Below are positions 33,485 through 42,252 of a stretch of DNA of 49,897 bases, one piece after another; the stretch's first letter is position 1; the number at the start of each line of letters is the position of its first letter. A program made the translations under genes and the position numbers. Below the pieces are notes generated by a model, which was not told where the DNA came from, searched no databases, and was given only the letters and a program-made list of their open reading frames with translations. The DNA is from an uncultured Fluviicola sp. (lineage in GTDB: Bacteria > Bacteroidota > Bacteroidia > Flavobacteriales_D > Crocinitomicaceae), in the NCBI GenBank assembly GCA_913009205.1, contig CAJVYC010000019.1, positions 1-49,897 on the forward strand. Reading direction: 5' to 3'.

Positions 33485-35719
33485 TTAAAGAACAACTACC
33501 TTTTTAGTAGTAACGAAATCTCCTGATTTAACCTCTAGGAAGTAACATCCTGAAGTTAAGTTTTGTGTGTTGTTTAATTTTTGAGTAACAGAAGAATTTG
33601 TTGTTTCAATTACTTGCTTAGCGAGAACTTTACCATTCACATCTCTTAAAGTAAATTGAGTTTCTTCGTTTTGAGCAGTGTAAGAAACATTGATTGCTTC
33701 CCCGTTCGCTGGGTTAGGATAAATTACCAATTCCAAATCCATGATCTCAGCAGATTCAACTCCCAATACTCCTGTTACATTGATATCATCAATAAACAAG
33801 TTACTTGCCAAATCAGATGCTGTAAATTCGAATTTGAATCGAGTCAAATTGTCTTGAGCCGATGTTGTATAGGTAAAAGAACCTTCGCTCCACATTGTGT
33901 TTGATGTTGGAGCGAAATCAGAATTACTCGCATAGCCAGCAGTTACAATATCATTTCCTGAAATTGTGCTTCCAACTGTTTGTCCATTTACTGAAACTAC
34001 TCTAGGTGTCCAAGATTCACCACAGTTCTTTGTCGAGAACACTCTCAAACTTTCAGTTATGTCAGCCGTTACCGTTGCGTTCGTTGCGTAAGCATATTTG
34101 AAAGTAACTGTTACAGCGCTAGTGTTTGACAAGTTAATTGAAGGTGTAATCAATTTATCTACGCTTAATCCCAAACGATTGTTGTAAAAAAAACCATCAG
34201 TATAGGGATCATCTGAAGAGTTGTCATAATACGTCTGAAGCTTGAAAGCTTTTGAACTATCAAATCCGTAGTTGTTGACCACGTTAAACTCACCATAATT
34301 TTTTTCTGGGTTTTGAACTAAAAAGAATCCAGTTCCGGCTCCATTATCTACTACTTCTTCCATATCGAAGTACGTTGGTCCATTGTTGTCTGGATAAGCT
34401 GGCGATACAAATAAGTAATGATCATCTTCTCGTGTGTCACTTCCAGCAGCATTACTTACGGTAAGAGTGATTTTTTTCCATCCCGGTGAAGTGAAAGAAA
34501 CGTTTGCGTTTGCTGATGTTGAAGTCGCTGGTGTGCCGTCTTCAAATGTCCATAATCTTTCAGTAATAACTGCATTGTAAGATTCATCAGAGAAACTGGC
34601 AATAGTTCCTGAACAGATTGTTTTCTTGTCTGTGTGAAAATCAGCAATTGGCGCGCACAAAGGAACAGTCAATTCATCTCCAGGAACTTGAGGAGTCATT
34701 AAGTTAATAACCCCTGTTGCCATTAATGTCGTGTCTGTCCAAAGGTTATTTCTTTGACCAGAAATTCCGATAAGTGTGTTGTGCATATAGTCACATTGGC
34801 CAGGGGTAAAGTGTCTATCGCAATAAGAGTAGTCCATATAGTTCTGTATATCTTCAACGACACCACCGTTTGAAGTATCACAATCAATCCAGCCAGCAGG
34901 ATACGTTCCCATTGGACAACTTTGATGACCTCTTGTTACAGGAGTATCAGCAATTCCATCATCGTTACAGATTGTTGGGCCGTTTGTAATTAAATCAGAG
35001 TTCCCAAACGTATGTGGTAATCCTAGATAGTGACCGATTTCGTGTGTTAAAACAGATTCTACAAATGGACTAGCCGTACCAATTGAACCCACGTACGTGT
35101 GTCCTGAAAGAACACCGTCTCTCCAAAATCCACTTCCATCCGTTCCTGCAGGCAATGTTGCGTAGGCAGCGGCTCCAGGAGTTCCAACGATTTCAACAAC
35201 CCATATGTTAAGGTATTCTGCACGGTTCCATTGGTTAATTTTAGAATATGAATCTCCAGATCTAGATTCGTGTGAGTAAATATGCTCAATACCGTTTGTA
35301 CAATTTCCAAAAGGATCAATTGCGGCAAGTTTAAATGTAACATTTGCGTTTCCATTTAAGTTTTGGAATTCCGCAACTAAATCGACAGAATCTGCATCTG
35401 CAGCATTGAATTCTCTGTTGAAAACATTTACAGCGTCGTAAACTTGAGCATCAGTGATATTTTCATTTCCATATTCGTGAAGAATGTGAAAAACAACTGG
35501 GATGACATAAGACGGTCCAGTTTTTCCGTTTTGCATCGTGTTACCAATATAACTGCTGCGCAAAAGCATTTGGGCCTCATAATGCGCTTTTAATTCAGGG
35601 TCAGCATCAAGCACTTTTTGCAATTCCGTGAAAGTTGCACACTTGTGTTCAGTCTCTTGAGCGAACATAATCCCTGACGTGAAGAAGCTCAGAAATGAGA
35701 AGAGTATAAGTTTTTTCAT
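33485..35719 (-). CDS. Secreted M43 zinc metalloprotease, paralog, with T9SS sorting domain
   Basis: A 744-residue secreted protease with the same domain order as its neighbour at 31049. Signal peptide residues 1-20, M43 zinc site HEIGHYLGLPH (H226, E227, H230, H236), Met-turn QNYMDYS, a PKD domain, a beta-sandwich domain and a T9SS type A sorting domain ending KKVVVL. Large segments are near-identical between the two (for example DPFGNCTNGIEHIYSHE and TVSNAAGSDT), while the region after the zinc site differs by short insertions. It has its own terminator. The pair arose by tandem duplication. Confidence 0.94.
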   Translation of the reverse strand: MKKLILFSFLSFFTSGIMFAQETEHKCATFTELQKVLDADPELKAHYEAQMLLRSSYIGNTMQNGKTGPSYVIPVVFHILHEYGNENITDAQVYDAVNVFNREFNAADADSVDLVAEFQNLNGNANVTFKLAAIDPFGNCTNGIEHIYSHESRSGDSYSKINQWNRAEYLNIWVVEIVGTPGAAAYATLPAGTDGSGFWRDGVLSGHTYVGSIGTASPFVESVLTHEIGHYLGLPHTFGNSDLITNGPTICNDDGIADTPVTRGHQSCPMGTYPAGWIDCDTSNGGVVEDIQNYMDYSYCDRHFTPGQCDYMHNTLIGISGQRNNLWTDTTLMATGVINLMTPQVPGDELTVPLCAPIADFHTDKKTICSGTIASFSDESYNAVITERLWTFEDGTPATSTSANANVSFTSPGWKKITLTVSNAAGSDTREDDHYLFVSPAYPDNNGPTYFDMEEVVDNGAGTGFFLVQNPEKNYGEFNVVNNYGFDSSKAFKLQTYYDNSSDDPYTDGFFYNNRLGLSVDKLITPSINLSNTSAVTVTFKYAYATNATVTADITESLRVFSTKNCGESWTPRVVSVNGQTVGSTISGNDIVTAGYASNSDFAPTSNTMWSEGSFTYTTSAQDNLTRFKFEFTASDLASNLFIDDINVTGVLGVESAEIMDLELVIYPNPANGEAINVSYTAQNEETQFTLRDVNGKVLAKQVIETTNSSVTQKLNNTQNLTSGCYFLEVKSGDFVTTKKVVVL

Positions 35720-35830
35720 AAGTATATTAGTTTCGATCGCGTAAAATACAAATAATTAAGAATAGAATACAATGCCGCGTAATTCTTAAACGAAGCACTT
35801 TTGGAAATGGTTAGAATCCTTTAAGATTAT

Positions 35831-35864
35831 TAATTGGGAATTATGAGTTTATTATTCCCAATTA
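35831..35864. repeat. Inverted repeat after lipA
   Basis: TAATTGGGAAT (35831-35841) and ATTCCCAATTA (35854-35864) form an 11-bp stem with a 12-base loop between the lipA stop and the second M43 gene. There is no T-tract on the minus strand, so it is not a standard terminator. It could protect the lipA mRNA 3' end. Confidence 0.5.
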
Positions 35865-35868
35865 CGAA

Positions 35869-36741
35869 TTAAAACAAGTGTTTTTCGGCTCTGTAAGAAG
35901 AACGAACCAATGGACCGCTTTCAACAAATCTGAATCCCATTTTTAGACCAAGTTCTTTGTATTCAGCAAATCGATCAGGTGTAACGAATTCATCTATAGG
36001 CAAGTGCTTCGGAGTTGGTTGTAAGTATTGACCGATTGTTACAATATCTACATTAACACTTCGGAGGTCTTCCATCGCTTCAATAATTTCTTGATGCGTT
36101 TCACCCAATCCAAGCATAATACCCGATTTGGTTTTCATTCCGCCTTTCTTCAAGCGAAATAGAACTTCGAGACTTCTATCGTATTTGGCTTGAATCCGCA
36201 CTTCTTTTGTCAAACGACGAACAGTTTCAATGTTATGGCTCACAATTTCTGGAGCCACGTCAATTACAACTTGAAGATTGTCCCAGTTTCCTGCGAAATC
36301 AGGCACCAACGTTTCCAAAGTTGTTCCGGGAGATTGTTTTCTTATTGCACGAACAGTTTGCGCCCAAATAGCTGAGCCACCATCTTTTAAATCGTCTCTA
36401 TCAACGGATGTAATGACAGCATGCTTAATCCCCATAGTTTTTACACTATGAGCAACCTTACCTGGTTCAAATTCATCAACATCTTCTGGACGTCCAGTTT
36501 GAACCGCGCAGAACCCACAAGAACGCGTGCAGATATTTCCTAAAATCATAAACGTAGCAGTCCCTTCCCCCCAACATTCTCCCATGTTAGGACAATTCCC
36601 ACTTTCACAGATGGTATGAAGCTTGTGCTCGTCAACCAATCCACGAACTTTTCTATAATTTTCTCCTGTTGGAAGCTTCACTCGCAACCACTTCGGCTTT
36701 TTAATTCTAACCTTTCCGTCACCTTCGATAATTTCGCTCAT
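35869..36741 (-). CDS. lipA: Lipoyl synthase
   Basis: A 290-residue radical SAM enzyme that inserts two sulfurs into protein-bound octanoyl groups to make lipoyl cofactors. The auxiliary cluster cysteines are C45, C50 and C56 ([12 protein letters not shown]); the radical SAM cysteines are C71, C75 and C78 (CTRSCGFC). The C-terminal RSSYRAEK supplies the conserved serine ligand. All are present, so it should be active. It is transcribed alone; the lipoamide dehydrogenase gene is further along the same strand. Confidence 0.97.
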   Translation of the reverse strand: MSEIIEGDGKVRIKKPKWLRVKLPTGENYRKVRGLVDEHKLHTICESGNCPNMGECWGEGTATFMILGNICTRSCGFCAVQTGRPEDVDEFEPGKVAHSVKTMGIKHAVITSVDRDDLKDGGSAIWAQTVRAIRKQSPGTTLETLVPDFAGNWDNLQVVIDVAPEIVSHNIETVRRLTKEVRIQAKYDRSLEVLFRLKKGGMKTKSGIMLGLGETHQEIIEAMEDLRSVNVDIVTIGQYLQPTPKHLPIDEFVTPDRFAEYKELGLKMGFRFVESGPLVRSSYRAEKHLF

Positions 36742-36761
36742 CTCAAAGTTTTTAAAATGTC

Positions 36762-36794
36762 TTGCAATTGCACCTTAAATAAAAGCTATTTTTG
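36762..36794 (+). promoter_or_regulatory. Promoter of the OsmC-like gene
   Basis: TTG (36762-36764), a 22-base spacer and TATTTTTG (36787-36794) match the Bacteroidota pattern. The leader would be ~50 bases. The box argues against translation from an in-frame TTG at 36792. Confidence 0.6.
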
Positions 36795-36851
36795 CGCTGT
36801 TATTTAGACCATGGTGGAATAGATTACAAATGTACTGAAAACGAACTGAAC

Positions 36852-37256
36852 ATGGCAACGTCAAAAGTTGAATATTTAGGTGGATTAAGAACAAAAGCGA
36901 CGCACCTTAAATCGGGATCGGAAATAGTTACCGATGCTCCTGTAGATAATAACGGAAAGGGAGAAGCTTTTTCTCCAACAGACCTTATGGCAACTGCCTA
37001 TGCTTCATGTTTGTTAACTATCATTGGCATCTTTTGCGCGAATCACGATTTAACTTTCGAACATGGAGATGCAGAGATAACGAAGGTAATGGGTACGGAA
37101 CCGAGAAGAATTTCAAAGTTGGAAATCAATCTTGATTTATCTAAAAATGGTTGGGATGAAAACACTCAGGAAAGAGTAAGAAGAGCTGGAGAAGGCTGTC
37201 CTGTGGCAAAATCAGTTGATCCAGAAATGGAAATAGTATTAAAATATCAATTCTAG
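36852..37256 (+). CDS. OsmC family peroxiredoxin-like protein
   Basis: A 134-residue cytoplasmic protein of the OsmC/Ohr family, which reduces organic peroxides through two cysteines. The first is in YASCLLTI and the second in GEGCPVAKS, both in their conserved contexts. It is more like the general OsmC/YhfA branch than Ohr, so peroxidase activity is a family inference. Start ATG 36852 (MATSKVEYLGG) fits family length; an in-frame TTG at 36792 would overlap the promoter. The next gene begins 2 bases after its stop, so they form an operon. Confidence 0.9.
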   Translation: MATSKVEYLGGLRTKATHLKSGSEIVTDAPVDNNGKGEAFSPTDLMATAYASCLLTIIGIFCANHDLTFEHGDAEITKVMGTEPRRISKLEINLDLSKNGWDENTQERVRRAGEGCPVAKSVDPEMEIVLKYQF

Positions 37257-37258
37257 AA

Positions 37259-38053
37259 ATGGAAAGAAGAAATAGAGACGATAGAGAAGGTCGAGGAGGA
37301 AGAAAGGAATACAGAACAATTAAAGACGATTATATCTTTGGTGTTCGATCAGTGATCGAGGCTGTTAAGGCAGATCGTGTCCTGAATAAAATATTCATCC
37401 AAAAAGGAATGGATAAAGATCTATTCATGGAGTTGAAAAATGCTCTAGCGGATGGAAGTCACCAATTGCAGTTTGTTCCTGTCGAGAAATTGGACAGTAT
37501 CACTGATCAGAATCATCAGGGGGTAATCGCTTTGGTTTCACCGGTTGAGTATGGAAAAATTGAGGATATCGTTGAAGGTTTGATTGAAGAAGGAAAAAAA
37601 CCTTTCATTCTTGTCTTGGATCGAATTACAGATGTAAGAAACTTTGGAGCGATTGCAAGAACGGCCGAATGTGAGGGAGTTGACGCAATATTGATTCCAT
37701 CAAAAGGTTCTGCTCAAGTAACTTCAGATGCAGTTAAAACTTCTGCTGGTGCGTTGAATAGAATCAAAGTATGTAAAACGGACAATTTAAAAGAATCGCT
37801 TTTTTATATTCAACAATGCGGATTGAGAGTTGTCGCCTGTACAGAGAAATCATCTGTTCCATTGTACGAAGCAAATTTAAGAGGTTCCGTTGCAGTCGTA
37901 ATGGGGTCTGAAGAGGACGGGATCACATCTGACTTGATAAATTTAGCCGATGTAGCTTGTCGAATTCCGATGAGAGGAGAAATTGCTTCTTTGAATGTTG
38001 GAGTTGCAACTGGCATGGTTTTGTATGAGAAATTAAGACAAGAAATTCATTAA
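37259..38053 (+). CDS. rlmB: 23S rRNA 2'-O-methyltransferase, RlmB/TrmH family
   Basis: A 264-residue SPOUT methyltransferase. After an Arg-rich ~18-residue extension comes the substrate-binding domain (DDYIFGVRSVIEAVKADRVL) and the trefoil-knot catalytic domain: motif 1 LDRITDVRNFGAIARTAEC, motif 2 VAVVMGSEEDG, motif 3 RIPMRGEIASLNVGVATGMV. The N-terminal domain is the one that distinguishes RlmB, which methylates G2251-equivalent of 23S rRNA, from tRNA-acting TrmH. The exact target is inferred. It lies 2 bases after the OsmC-like gene. Confidence 0.88.
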   Translation: MERRNRDDREGRGGRKEYRTIKDDYIFGVRSVIEAVKADRVLNKIFIQKGMDKDLFMELKNALADGSHQLQFVPVEKLDSITDQNHQGVIALVSPVEYGKIEDIVEGLIEEGKKPFILVLDRITDVRNFGAIARTAECEGVDAILIPSKGSAQVTSDAVKTSAGALNRIKVCKTDNLKESLFYIQQCGLRVVACTEKSSVPLYEANLRGSVAVVMGSEEDGITSDLINLADVACRIPMRGEIASLNVGVATGMVLYEKLRQEIH

Positions 38054-38063
38054 AACCATTTTT

Positions 38064-38528
38064 ATGCGATTGTCCGTCTTATTTATTGTTGCCTTTTTAT
38101 TCAATGTCGGATTGTCGTTTGGACAATTGCCATCGAAAGTTGAAAAAATTGAAGGAAACTGGAGGTTCAAAGAAGACAGTGGCTATGAGGTATGGGAGCT
38201 TAAGGATCAGGAGCTAATAGGTCACGCTTTTCGTGTAAGCAAATTGGGCGACACCTCTAAAGTTGAAGATTTTGTTCTCAATAAAGTCAATGGCCGACTT
38301 ACCTATAGCTTAACAACGTATAATATTGTAAACGATTCGTTGGTTACAATGAGACGAGCGTTTATTGGAGGAAAAAGAAAAATGGAGTTTATTAACCTTT
38401 CGGAAGATGCGCTGTATTCTATAGAATACAAATTTCGTTTCTTGAATAAGAATAAATTGAAAGTGATTGTTCAGAATACAATCTTCGGTGAGCCTTATCA
38501 ATTCGCGTTGCTACGAATTAAAGAGTAG
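38064..38528 (+). CDS. Small secreted protein, beta-barrel-like
   Basis: A 154-residue protein with a cleavable signal peptide (residues 1-20, ending in SFGQ, no lipobox cysteine). The mature part consists of alternating strands (VEKIEGNWRFKEDSGYEVWEL, then IGHAFRVSKLGD) that resemble the DUF6265/lipocalin-like group of Bacteroidota, with the G-N-W segment starting the barrel. No catalytic residues are evident. It follows rlmB by 10 bases and its 3' end overlaps the convergent HAD gene by 11 bases. Family is a pattern-based guess; function unknown. Confidence 0.65.
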   Translation: MRLSVLFIVAFLFNVGLSFGQLPSKVEKIEGNWRFKEDSGYEVWELKDQELIGHAFRVSKLGDTSKVEDFVLNKVNGRLTYSLTTYNIVNDSLVTMRRAFIGGKRKMEFINLSEDALYSIEYKFRFLNKNKLKVIVQNTIFGEPYQFALLRIKE

Positions 38529-39228
38529 TTTTCTTAATCCAAGGAATCATTCCAGGGATTTTATCGAGAGAATTAATGTGCCAATCATGGGTTCCATCTC
38601 TGTATGATTGATGTGGATCAAATAGAATTCCTTTCATCCCAAAGCGCTCCGCTCCGACAATATCAACCAAATAATCATCACCGATCATTAAACTATCCGA
38701 TGGATTTGCTTTGGCAAGATTAGTAGCATATTGAAATACTTCAGGCGCAGGCTTGTTCTTTCCCACTTCTTCTGAACAAACAATAATATCAAAGTAGTCT
38801 CTAATACCGCTGTTCTTTAATTTGATCGCCTGAATCTCCTTAAATCCATTTGTAATAATGTGAAGCTCGTGGTTGTTCGCCTTCAATTCTTTTAATGTCT
38901 CAATGGTTCCTGGGAAAATATTGGTTTGGTAGGGAGAAGTATGTATATATTCTTCTGCCAATTTCTCAGCCAACTCTCGGTTGTTGATCTGAAAACTTTT
39001 AAGGGTATCTTCAAATCGTTTAACTCGGAGAACATCTTTTGTTAAATTACCTTTTCCATACATGCTCCACAATTTCCCATTGATCTTTTTATAGGTTGTA
39101 TAAAAGGACTGGAAAGAACGCATGTCATCACCGAGGTTGTTTTTCTCGAAAATTAATTCGAGCGCGGCTTTTGAGTTCGTGTCAAAATCCCAAAGTGTCC
39201 GATCAAGGTCGAAGAAAATATGTTTCAT
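38518..39228 (-). CDS. YjjG-like HAD family pyrimidine nucleotidase
   Basis: A 236-residue HAD-superfamily phosphatase. Motif I is FFDLDRTLWD (both aspartates present), motif II is in HIITNGF, the motif III lysine is in GKNKPAPEVF, and motif IV is IGDDYLVD. The L-W-D-F-D cap start and overall length match the YjjG/YfnB subgroup, which removes phosphate from non-canonical pyrimidine nucleotides. It is the last gene of an operon with upp, which supports a pyrimidine role. It overlaps the preceding gene by ATGA. Confidence 0.88.
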   Translation of the reverse strand: MKHIFFDLDRTLWDFDTNSKAALELIFEKNNLGDDMRSFQSFYTTYKKINGKLWSMYGKGNLTKDVLRVKRFEDTLKSFQINNRELAEKLAEEYIHTSPYQTNIFPGTIETLKELKANNHELHIITNGFKEIQAIKLKNSGIRDYFDIIVCSEEVGKNKPAPEVFQYATNLAKANPSDSLMIGDDYLVDIVGAERFGMKGILFDPHQSYRDGTHDWHINSLDKIPGMIPWIKKTTL

Positions 39229-39689
39229 TTAAAAAATAAATAAGCAAAGCTTGTCGTAACAAGTCCGTTTAGGAAGATACCTAATACGATTAATGGATAA
39301 GCTTGCTTTTTGTGTCCATAAAATTTAGCAGCGATAATGCTCCCGAGTGGAATTGATAAAAAGAAAGGCGCCCAAAAAGTGATTCCAATAATTCCAATTG
39401 ATCGTTTCATTCGAATAACAAATTTATTCACTCGAGTAAAGCGTTTTTTTACTGGAACAGGAAGACCCTTGGCGATAAGTGCTTTCTTTTTTTTTTCAAG
39501 ATTAGCAACTGCTCTTCTCATAAAGTAGCTTGCTGAATAGAAAAATATTGCGGAGCTAAAAATTGCTCCAGCGCAACAATCAAGATATGTTTCAATAAAG
39601 GTTAGTTCAGCTGCTGGTCCGCCAAATGGAGCAAACATGAACTTTATCATTGAAACTCCAAAAAGCGTTGTAAACATTCCCCACTTCAT
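39225..39689 (-). CDS. Small multi-helix membrane protein of unknown function
   Basis: A 154-residue protein with ~4 hydrophobic helices and a basic linker (residues ~60-95, K-K-K-K-A and KKRFTRVNK). The second half, with FWAPFFLSIPLGSIIAAKFYG and LGIFLNGLVTTSFAYLF, faintly resembles small DedA/'small multidrug export'-like proteins, but I cannot assign it. It is tightly coupled on both sides: 3 bases after upp and a 4-base overlap with the YjjG-like gene. That makes a link to pyrimidine salvage or efflux possible but unproven. Confidence 0.7.
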   Translation of the reverse strand: MKWGMFTTLFGVSMIKFMFAPFGGPAAELTFIETYLDCCAGAIFSSAIFFYSASYFMRRAVANLEKKKKALIAKGLPVPVKKRFTRVNKFVIRMKRSIGIIGITFWAPFFLSIPLGSIIAAKFYGHKKQAYPLIVLGIFLNGLVTTSFAYLFFK

Positions 39690-39692
39690 AAT

Positions 39693-40340
39693 TTAAACTT
39701 TTACTCCATATGCTAAATCTCCAGCATCTCCCAGTCCAGGAACGATGTATGATTCTGCAGTTAATTCTTCATCAATTACTCCAATATAATATTCCGTATT
39801 TGGAGGTAATGTTTTTTGAATGTGTTCTAAAGCCGTAGGTGTAGCAATGGCAGAAACAACGATCACACGCTTTGGAATTCCTTGTTGCAAGATTGCTTTG
39901 TAGACAAGTGCCATGGAACTACCTGTTGCCAACATCGGATCACTTAAGATCAAAATACGATTGTCCAACTTCGGAGAAGCCATGTATTCCACGTGAATAT
40001 CGAATTTTTCTGCGCTTGAATGTTTTCTGTAAGCGGAAACGAATGCGCTTTCGGCTCTATCGAAGTAGTTTAATAAACCCAAGTGCATTCCCAATCCCGC
40101 TCGAAGAATCGTTGCAAGAACAGGTTGCTCGGAAATTAATTCTGTTTTGGAAATGCCAAGCGGTGTTTGAACTTCACGAGATTCAAAAGGTAATTTCTTC
40201 GATACCTCATAGGCCATAATTTCAGATATCCGCTCTAAGTTTCTTCTGAATCGCATTGGATCTTTCTGAATTTCTGCGTCTCTAAGTTCAGCGATAAAAG
40301 TTGAAAATATTGAGTTAGTATTTGAGAAATCGTGAATCAT
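39693..40340 (-). CDS. upp: Uracil phosphoribosyltransferase
   Basis: A 215-residue enzyme that makes UMP from uracil and PRPP. It has ATILRAGLGMHLGLL in the middle, the PRPP-binding loop ILSDPMLATGSSM, and a C-terminal uracil-binding part ending IVPGLGDAGDLAYG, as in canonical Upp. The first residues are slightly divergent but full length is kept. It heads the minus-strand operon. A TATTTTTA sequence ~15 bases before the ATG may be a -7 box with one mismatch. Confidence 0.95.
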   Translation of the reverse strand: MIHDFSNTNSIFSTFIAELRDAEIQKDPMRFRRNLERISEIMAYEVSKKLPFESREVQTPLGISKTELISEQPVLATILRAGLGMHLGLLNYFDRAESAFVSAYRKHSSAEKFDIHVEYMASPKLDNRILILSDPMLATGSSMALVYKAILQQGIPKRVIVVSAIATPTALEHIQKTLPPNTEYYIGVIDEELTAESYIVPGLGDAGDLAYGVKV

Positions 40341-40410
40341 TGCATTTGATTTTATGATAAAAATAGCGCATTTATCCAGAACTAATCGTTTTTTGATTTA
40401 GGAATCTTGA

Positions 40411-40452
40411 AATCTTTCAATCTTTGATTAATCAATTCATCAATCTTTCAAT
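40411..40452. repeat. 11-base direct repeat before the ABC gene
   Basis: AATCTTTCAAT occurs at 40411-40421 and 40442-40452, with start-to-start distance 31 bases, about three DNA turns. The second copy touches the -7 box. It could be an operator or just AT-rich filler. Confidence 0.4.
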
Positions 40453-40460
40453 TAACTTTG
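40453..40460 (+). promoter_or_regulatory. -7 box of the ABC transporter gene
   Basis: TAACTTTG is an exact TAnnTTTG match that ends 5 bases before the ATG at 40466, so the mRNA would be nearly leaderless. The nearest TTG (40424-40426) has a 26-base spacer. An 11-base direct repeat AATCTTTCAAT lies just upstream at 40411-40421 and 40442-40452. Confidence 0.5.
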
Positions 40461-40465
40461 CAGTG

Positions 40466-42244
40466 ATGGCCAAGAAATCCAAGTTAAATGTAGCCGTATT
40501 TAAGCGCCTTTTAGCGTACTGGAAAACGTACAAAAGTCTCTTTTTTATTACGGTTCTCTGCACAGTTGTTCTCGCAGCTTTGGGACCATTTCGACCTTGG
40601 TTGATCGGAAGTGTCGTGCAAGAATACATTGTGCCTGATCATAAAGATGCCGATCAACTACTTTTTTGGACGTTTATAATTGTTGGAATGCTTTTATTCG
40701 AAGGAGCCCTTCAATTCGTATCGACCTATTTCGCTAATCTTTTTGCCCAATCCATCATCCGAGATATTCGCCAGAATTTGATGCGTCATATAATGACATT
40801 TAGGATTAAATACTTCGATAGGACTCCGGTTGGTTCACTGGTAACACGTTTAATTTCTGATTTGGAAGCAATTACGGAGGCTTTCTCTGCTGGGTTTATT
40901 GCAATGATTGGGGATTTATTAATGATCGTTTTCGTCATCATTGGAATGTTCTTAATAGATTGGCAATTGGCCATTCTTACTTTGATTCCAATTCCGTTTT
41001 TAATTATTGCGACACGTATTTTTGCGAGAGTGGTGCGTGGGACGCAAATTCAAGAAAGCGAGCAGGTTACCAAGCTTAATAATTTTGTGAATGAAAGACT
41101 TACTGGAATGTCGATCGTACAATTGTTTAACCGTCAGAAAAGAGAAGAACAGGCATTTGATCTTATCAATCAAGACCATCGACAGGCGCATGTAAATGCA
41201 GTTTGGGCCTATTCGATATTTTTTCCGATCGTTGAGTTTTTGAGTTCTTTGTCGGTAGCACTTCTCTTAGTTTGGGGCGCGATTGCCGTTCAAGGGAGGA
41301 CTTCTGACCAGATTGAAGAAATGTACGGAACAATTTTTGCATTTATTCTCTGGATTTATATGCTCTACCGACCAATTCGTCAATTGGCAGACAAGTTTAA
41401 TATTCTCCAACGAGGAACTGTAAGAGCTGAACGTGTGTTTGAAATTTTGGATAAGGAAGACCATATTCAAAATGAAGGTTCGATGAACCAATGCAATTTC
41501 GATCAAACAATTCACTTTAAGGATTTATACTTCGCTTACAATAATGAGGATTGGGTATTGCAGAATATCAATTTAGACATTGAATCTGGATCAACTGTAG
41601 CCTTCGTTGGTGCGACAGGGGCAGGAAAAAGTTCAATTGTAAATCTTATTGGACGGTTTTATGAATTCCAGAAAGGAGAAATTCGTTTTGGAGAAACAGA
41701 TATTAATGATATTGAGCTGTCCTATTTAAGGAAGAATGTAGCGATCGTGTTGCAAGACGTTTTCCTTTTTTCTGATTCGATTTTGAACAACATTACATTA
41801 AATGACCCAAACATAGGAAGAGATCAAGTTATTGAGGCTTCAAAGGCGGTTGGTGCGCACGAGTTTATTATGAAATTGCCAAATGGTTATGATTATGAAG
41901 TTGGAGAAAGGGGAGGAGTTCTATCAGTTGGGCAACGTCAACTTTTGTCATTTATTAGGGCATATGTATACAACCCGCATGTTTTAATTTTAGACGAAGC
42001 AACTTCAAGTGTCGATTCAGAATCAGAACTGATGATTCAAAATGCAACGGATCGTCTTACAAAAGGAAGAACGTCTATCGTAATTGCACATCGATTATCG
42101 ACAATTCAGAATGCCGATAAAATTATTGTGTTGGAGAAAGGTGAAATTAAGGAACAAGGTTCTCATTTAGAACTATTGGAGTATAAGGGATATTATCGAA
42201 ATTTGCACGATATGCAATTTTCAGAATTAAGTGATAAGAAGTAA
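40466..42244 (+). CDS. ABC exporter, fused permease and ATPase (MsbA-like)
   Basis: A 592-residue half-transporter: six-helix ABC transmembrane domain (residues ~20-310) then a nucleotide-binding domain with Walker A GATGAGKSS, Q-loop LQDVFLF, signature LSVGQRQ, Walker B VLILDEATSSVD and H-loop IAHRLSTI. It should dimerise and export lipids, drugs or peptides from the cytoplasm. The signature reads LSVGQ rather than LSGGQ, which is common in MsbA-like exporters of Bacteroidota. I chose ATG 40466 (MAKKSKLN); an in-frame TTG at 40424 precedes the promoter box. The next two genes follow within 8 and 1 bases. Confidence 0.95.
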   Translation: MAKKSKLNVAVFKRLLAYWKTYKSLFFITVLCTVVLAALGPFRPWLIGSVVQEYIVPDHKDADQLLFWTFIIVGMLLFEGALQFVSTYFANLFAQSIIRDIRQNLMRHIMTFRIKYFDRTPVGSLVTRLISDLEAITEAFSAGFIAMIGDLLMIVFVIIGMFLIDWQLAILTLIPIPFLIIATRIFARVVRGTQIQESEQVTKLNNFVNERLTGMSIVQLFNRQKREEQAFDLINQDHRQAHVNAVWAYSIFFPIVEFLSSLSVALLLVWGAIAVQGRTSDQIEEMYGTIFAFILWIYMLYRPIRQLADKFNILQRGTVRAERVFEILDKEDHIQNEGSMNQCNFDQTIHFKDLYFAYNNEDWVLQNINLDIESGSTVAFVGATGAGKSSIVNLIGRFYEFQKGEIRFGETDINDIELSYLRKNVAIVLQDVFLFSDSILNNITLNDPNIGRDQVIEASKAVGAHEFIMKLPNGYDYEVGERGGVLSVGQRQLLSFIRAYVYNPHVLILDEATSSVDSESELMIQNATDRLTKGRTSIVIAHRLSTIQNADKIIVLEKGEIKEQGSHLELLEYKGYYRNLHDMQFSELSDKK

Positions 42245-42252
42245 TCAAATAT

